52,889 nt of DNA from Gemmobacter aquaticus (GTDB lineage Bacteria; Pseudomonadota; Alphaproteobacteria; Rhodobacterales; Rhodobacteraceae). The DNA lies in the NCBI RefSeq assembly GCF_007859075.1, contig NZ_VOAK01000005.1, positions 1 through 52,889 of the forward strand. Direction: 5' to 3'. This document shows positions 50,852-52,889 of the stretch, piece after piece. The notes beneath the pieces are model-generated. The model made no database searches, was not told where the DNA came from, and worked only from the letters and a program-made list of their open reading frames with translations. Positions within the stretch are counted from its first letter, which is position 1. Every line of letters begins with the position of its first letter. A program made the position numbers and the translations under genes.

Positions 50852-52522
50852 ATGCAGGCAGATCTAATCGTAACCAACGCGCGGGTGTTGACCATGGACG
50901 CCGGACGTCCACGGGCCGAGGCTGTGGCGATCCGTGCAGGTCGCATTCAGGCGGTGGGAACGGCCGCCGGTATCGCTGCGCTGACAGGCCCGCAGACGCG
51001 TGTGATCGACGCGGGTGGGCGCACAGTTCTGCCGGGTTTTGTCGAAAGCCACCTGCATCTGGTTCTGGGCGGGGCAGAGCTGACACAACTGCAACTCGGC
51101 GGCCTGCACGGGATGGATGCGTTGAAGGCGGCCTTCGCGGGCTATGCTGGAAAGCACCCCGATGCGCCCGTCCTGCTTGCCCAAGGGGCTGAATACGGGA
51201 TCCTTGATCATCCGGTGACCCGGCATGACCTTGATGCTGTGATTGCCGAACGGCCGATCGCCATGATGGCGCCCGATCATCACACCGTATGGGCCAACAC
51301 GGCAGCACTGCGCGCTGCGGGACTCCTCCACGGCGCCGCGATGCCGCATGGCCATGTGGTTGTGATGGGCGATGATGGCCTCGCGACGGGCGAGTTGCGC
51401 GAATTCGAGGCCTTTGGTCCGGTTCTGGCCCTCGGCGGCGAGGCGCATCTGCAGTTGGGAATTGCGACCGGGGGCGAGCCTGATCCGTGGCCCGATGCTG
51501 CGCAGCGCGAATCCGACAAGCGCAAGGTGGCGGCGGGGCTTGCGCATTGTGCCGCTCATGGCATCACCGCAATGGTAAACATGGATGGCAACCGCTACAC
51601 CCTTGCCCTGCTGGCAGAGATGGAGGCCGAAGGCCGCCTGACGGCGCGGGTCAAGGTTCCGTTCCACTTCAAGCCGCATATGGACATGTCGGAGCTGGAC
51701 CGCGCAGAAGCGCTTCGGTCAGAGTTCCACTCTGACATGCTGCGATCAGGCTTCGTGAAGATGTTCATGGATGGCGTCATCGACAGCCGCACGGCTTTTA
51801 TGCTGACCGACTATCCCGACGCTCCCGGAGAGCGGGGAGAACCCCTGTTCGAGGCGGATCGGTTCAAGGCGATCTGTGCCGAGATTGACCGTCGCGGCCT
51901 GCAGATTGCCGTGCACGCCATCGGAGACGGGGCGGTACGCCAGACGATCGACGGATATGAGGCTGCTCAACGGGCAAACGGACGAGCCGATGCCCGCCAT
52001 CGCATCGAACATATCGAGCTTATCGATCGGGCGGATGTGCCGCGCCTTGGCGCGCTTGGCATCACGGCAAGCGTACAGCCGCCGCATCCGCCCGGGGTGA
52101 TGGACTTCCCGTTGGAGCCGACAATGAGCGTGGGCTTCGCGCCAGAGCGCCGCCGCGACGCCTATCTGTGGAAGACATTGAAGGATCATGGCGCGCCGGT
52201 GGCCTATGCCTCGGACTGGCCGGTGACAGATGTCAGCGTGATGCGCGGCCTGCAGGGCGCACTGACGCGTCAGCCCTATGACGGCGCAGGGGATGAGCGG
52301 CTGGATCTGATGGAATCTCTACACGCCTACACCGCAGGCGGGGCCCGGGCCGGGCATCTTGAGGATATCTGCGGTGCGCTGGTTCCCGGACTTGGCGGCG
52401 ATCTTGTGGTGATCGATGGCGATATCGAGGCGATTCCGCCCGAACGGATTGGCCAGACCGGAATCGCCCTGACGATCTGCGCGGGCCGGATCACCCACGA
52501 CGGGGGTGTCCTAGGCCTCTGA
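50852..52522 (+). CDS. Amidohydrolase, YtcJ-like (amidohydrolase 3)
   Basis: 556 residues. It opens with the small beta-sandwich (L-I-V-T-N-A-R-V-L-T-M-D) and the H-x-H metal motif in L-P-G-F-V-E-S-H-L-H-L. Later come F-M-D-G-V-I-D-S-R-T-A, H-A-I-G-D-G-A-V-R, R-I-E-H-I-E-L and the Y-A-S-D-W-P-V terminal Asp, all typical of YtcJ-like zinc amidohydrolases. Substrates of most members are unknown. The start at 50852 follows GAGGAAAGAGC. It is probably co-transcribed with the ureohydrolase. Confidence 0.9.
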   Translation: MQADLIVTNARVLTMDAGRPRAEAVAIRAGRIQAVGTAAGIAALTGPQTRVIDAGGRTVLPGFVESHLHLVLGGAELTQLQLGGLHGMDALKAAFAGYAGKHPDAPVLLAQGAEYGILDHPVTRHDLDAVIAERPIAMMAPDHHTVWANTAALRAAGLLHGAAMPHGHVVVMGDDGLATGELREFEAFGPVLALGGEAHLQLGIATGGEPDPWPDAAQRESDKRKVAAGLAHCAAHGITAMVNMDGNRYTLALLAEMEAEGRLTARVKVPFHFKPHMDMSELDRAEALRSEFHSDMLRSGFVKMFMDGVIDSRTAFMLTDYPDAPGERGEPLFEADRFKAICAEIDRRGLQIAVHAIGDGAVRQTIDGYEAAQRANGRADARHRIEHIELIDRADVPRLGALGITASVQPPHPPGVMDFPLEPTMSVGFAPERRRDAYLWKTLKDHGAPVAYASDWPVTDVSVMRGLQGALTRQPYDGAGDERLDLMESLHAYTAGGARAGHLEDICGALVPGLGGDLVVIDGDIEAIPPERIGQTGIALTICAGRITHDGGVLGL

Positions 52523-52567
52523 CCCGAGGGCAACTCGTCGTATTCCAGCCTTTGAAACAAGGGCTTG

Positions 52568-52607
52568 AGGGGCGGCGCGACGATTTTTTCGCGCGGCCCT
52601 GCTTTTT
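52568..52607 (+). terminator. Terminator-like hairpin after the amidohydrolase gene
   Basis: GCGCGA (52575-52580) pairs with TCGCGC (52589-52594), extended outward with one mismatch and one bulge to AGGG/CCCT. The T-run GCTTTTTT follows at 52601-52608. It lies 50 bp beyond the stop. Confidence 0.65.
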
Positions 52608-52750
52608 TGCTCTTGCGGCTGTCGGCGGGTCTGCCTAAAAGCCCCCTCACCGAAGCGGCGGCGACGCAGCGACGGGATGCGGAAGCGAAAGCCGAAGCAA
52701 AAAATCGAAGACAAGCCGGTTCGCATGGCTGAGAAATCAGCGGCGTTTTG

Positions 52751-52889
52751 GCGTGTTTTCACGCTCTTTGACATTGATAGAAACTGAAGAGATATGTGGG
52801 CGGTTTGGTCGTTTCGACGATTGGATGCTTGCATATCGGCCTACTAGCTTCGGCGATGATGTAGGTTACAGCTTCACTGTTTTGCGGCT
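52751..52889 (+). promoter_or_regulatory. Leader of an rRNA operon: boxB-like hairpin, boxA and pre-16S sequence
   Basis: GCGTG-TTTT-CACGC at 52751-52764 forms a small hairpin. GCTCTTTGACA at 52763-52773 matches the rRNA antitermination boxA (GCTCTTTAACA) in all but one base. The following GAAACTGAAGAGATATGTGG recalls leaders before 16S rRNA in Rhodobacteraceae. The 16S gene is not reached by 52889. I could not fix the promoter in 52610-52750. Confidence 0.7.

Noticed and set aside
1-52889. CRISPR arrays, tRNA genes, integrase genes or prophage
   Set aside because: No regularly spaced repeats of CRISPR size, no tRNA-like T-arm/acceptor pattern, and no integrase or phage structural genes were noticed on reading. 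A covariance-model search would be needed to exclude a tRNA fully.

Overview
The window looks like a chromosomal segment of an alphaproteobacterium, most likely of the Rhodobacteraceae/Paracoccaceae. The evidence is high GC, an opgG-opgI-opgH-opgC order as described for Rhodobacter sphaeroides, the hisS-hisZ-hisG arrangement, a DUF1489 gene, a B12-dependent class II ribonucleotide reductase, and an rRNA-operon leader at the right edge. It splits into an accessory half (about 1-30.6 kb) scarred by insertion-sequence remnants and a quieter core-like half (about 30.7-52.9 kb).

Accessory half. (a) 1-131 is the end of a KduD-like dehydrogenase, followed by about 0.9 kb of debris with an IS5-type transposase remnant. 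(b) 1.0-10.1 kb is a form I aerobic CO dehydrogenase cluster: the MHYT-LytTR regulator CoxC, the structural genes coxM-coxS-coxL, and the maturation genes coxD-coxE-coxF, a MobA-like gene, a 33-codon micro-ORF ending in Cys-Cys, and coxG. A 13-bp direct repeat with a 21-bp period lies between coxC and coxM and is a candidate LytTR operator. A second IS5-type remnant lies on the other side. (c) 10.7-20.4 kb is a divergent sugar or polyol catabolic locus. Leftward it has a two-gene transketolase, an FGGY kinase, a SorC-type repressor and an SDR. Rightward it has an RbsCBA-like ABC transporter, a second SDR and a triosephosphate-isomerase gene cut after 27 codons by an IS3 fragment. Three copies of one operator-like motif tie the locus together. 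The substrate is not evident. (d) 20.4-22.4 kb is a gene graveyard with one intact bactofilin gene. (e) 22.4-29.8 kb is a hydroxyproline catabolic locus: GntR/FCD regulator, DapA-family deaminase, amino-acid ABC transporter, D-amino-acid dehydrogenase and 4-hydroxyproline epimerase. The terminal 2-oxoglutarate-semialdehyde dehydrogenase survives only as a decayed 3' fragment. (f) 29.8-30.7 kb holds IS6 and AraC remnants.

Core-like half: nrdJ (class II RNR), a DUF1489 gene, hisG-hisZ-hisS, slyX, the opgGIHC osmoregulated periplasmic glucan operon, a TetR-RND efflux operon without an outer-membrane channel gene, a DUF4202 gene, an enoyl-CoA hydratase, a PaaI-like thioesterase, a second bactofilin, a ureohydrolase and a YtcJ-like amidohydrolase. 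The window ends in the leader of an rRNA operon, with a boxB-like hairpin and boxA, before the 16S gene begins.

All calls come from reading the sequence and remembered family features. No database search was run.
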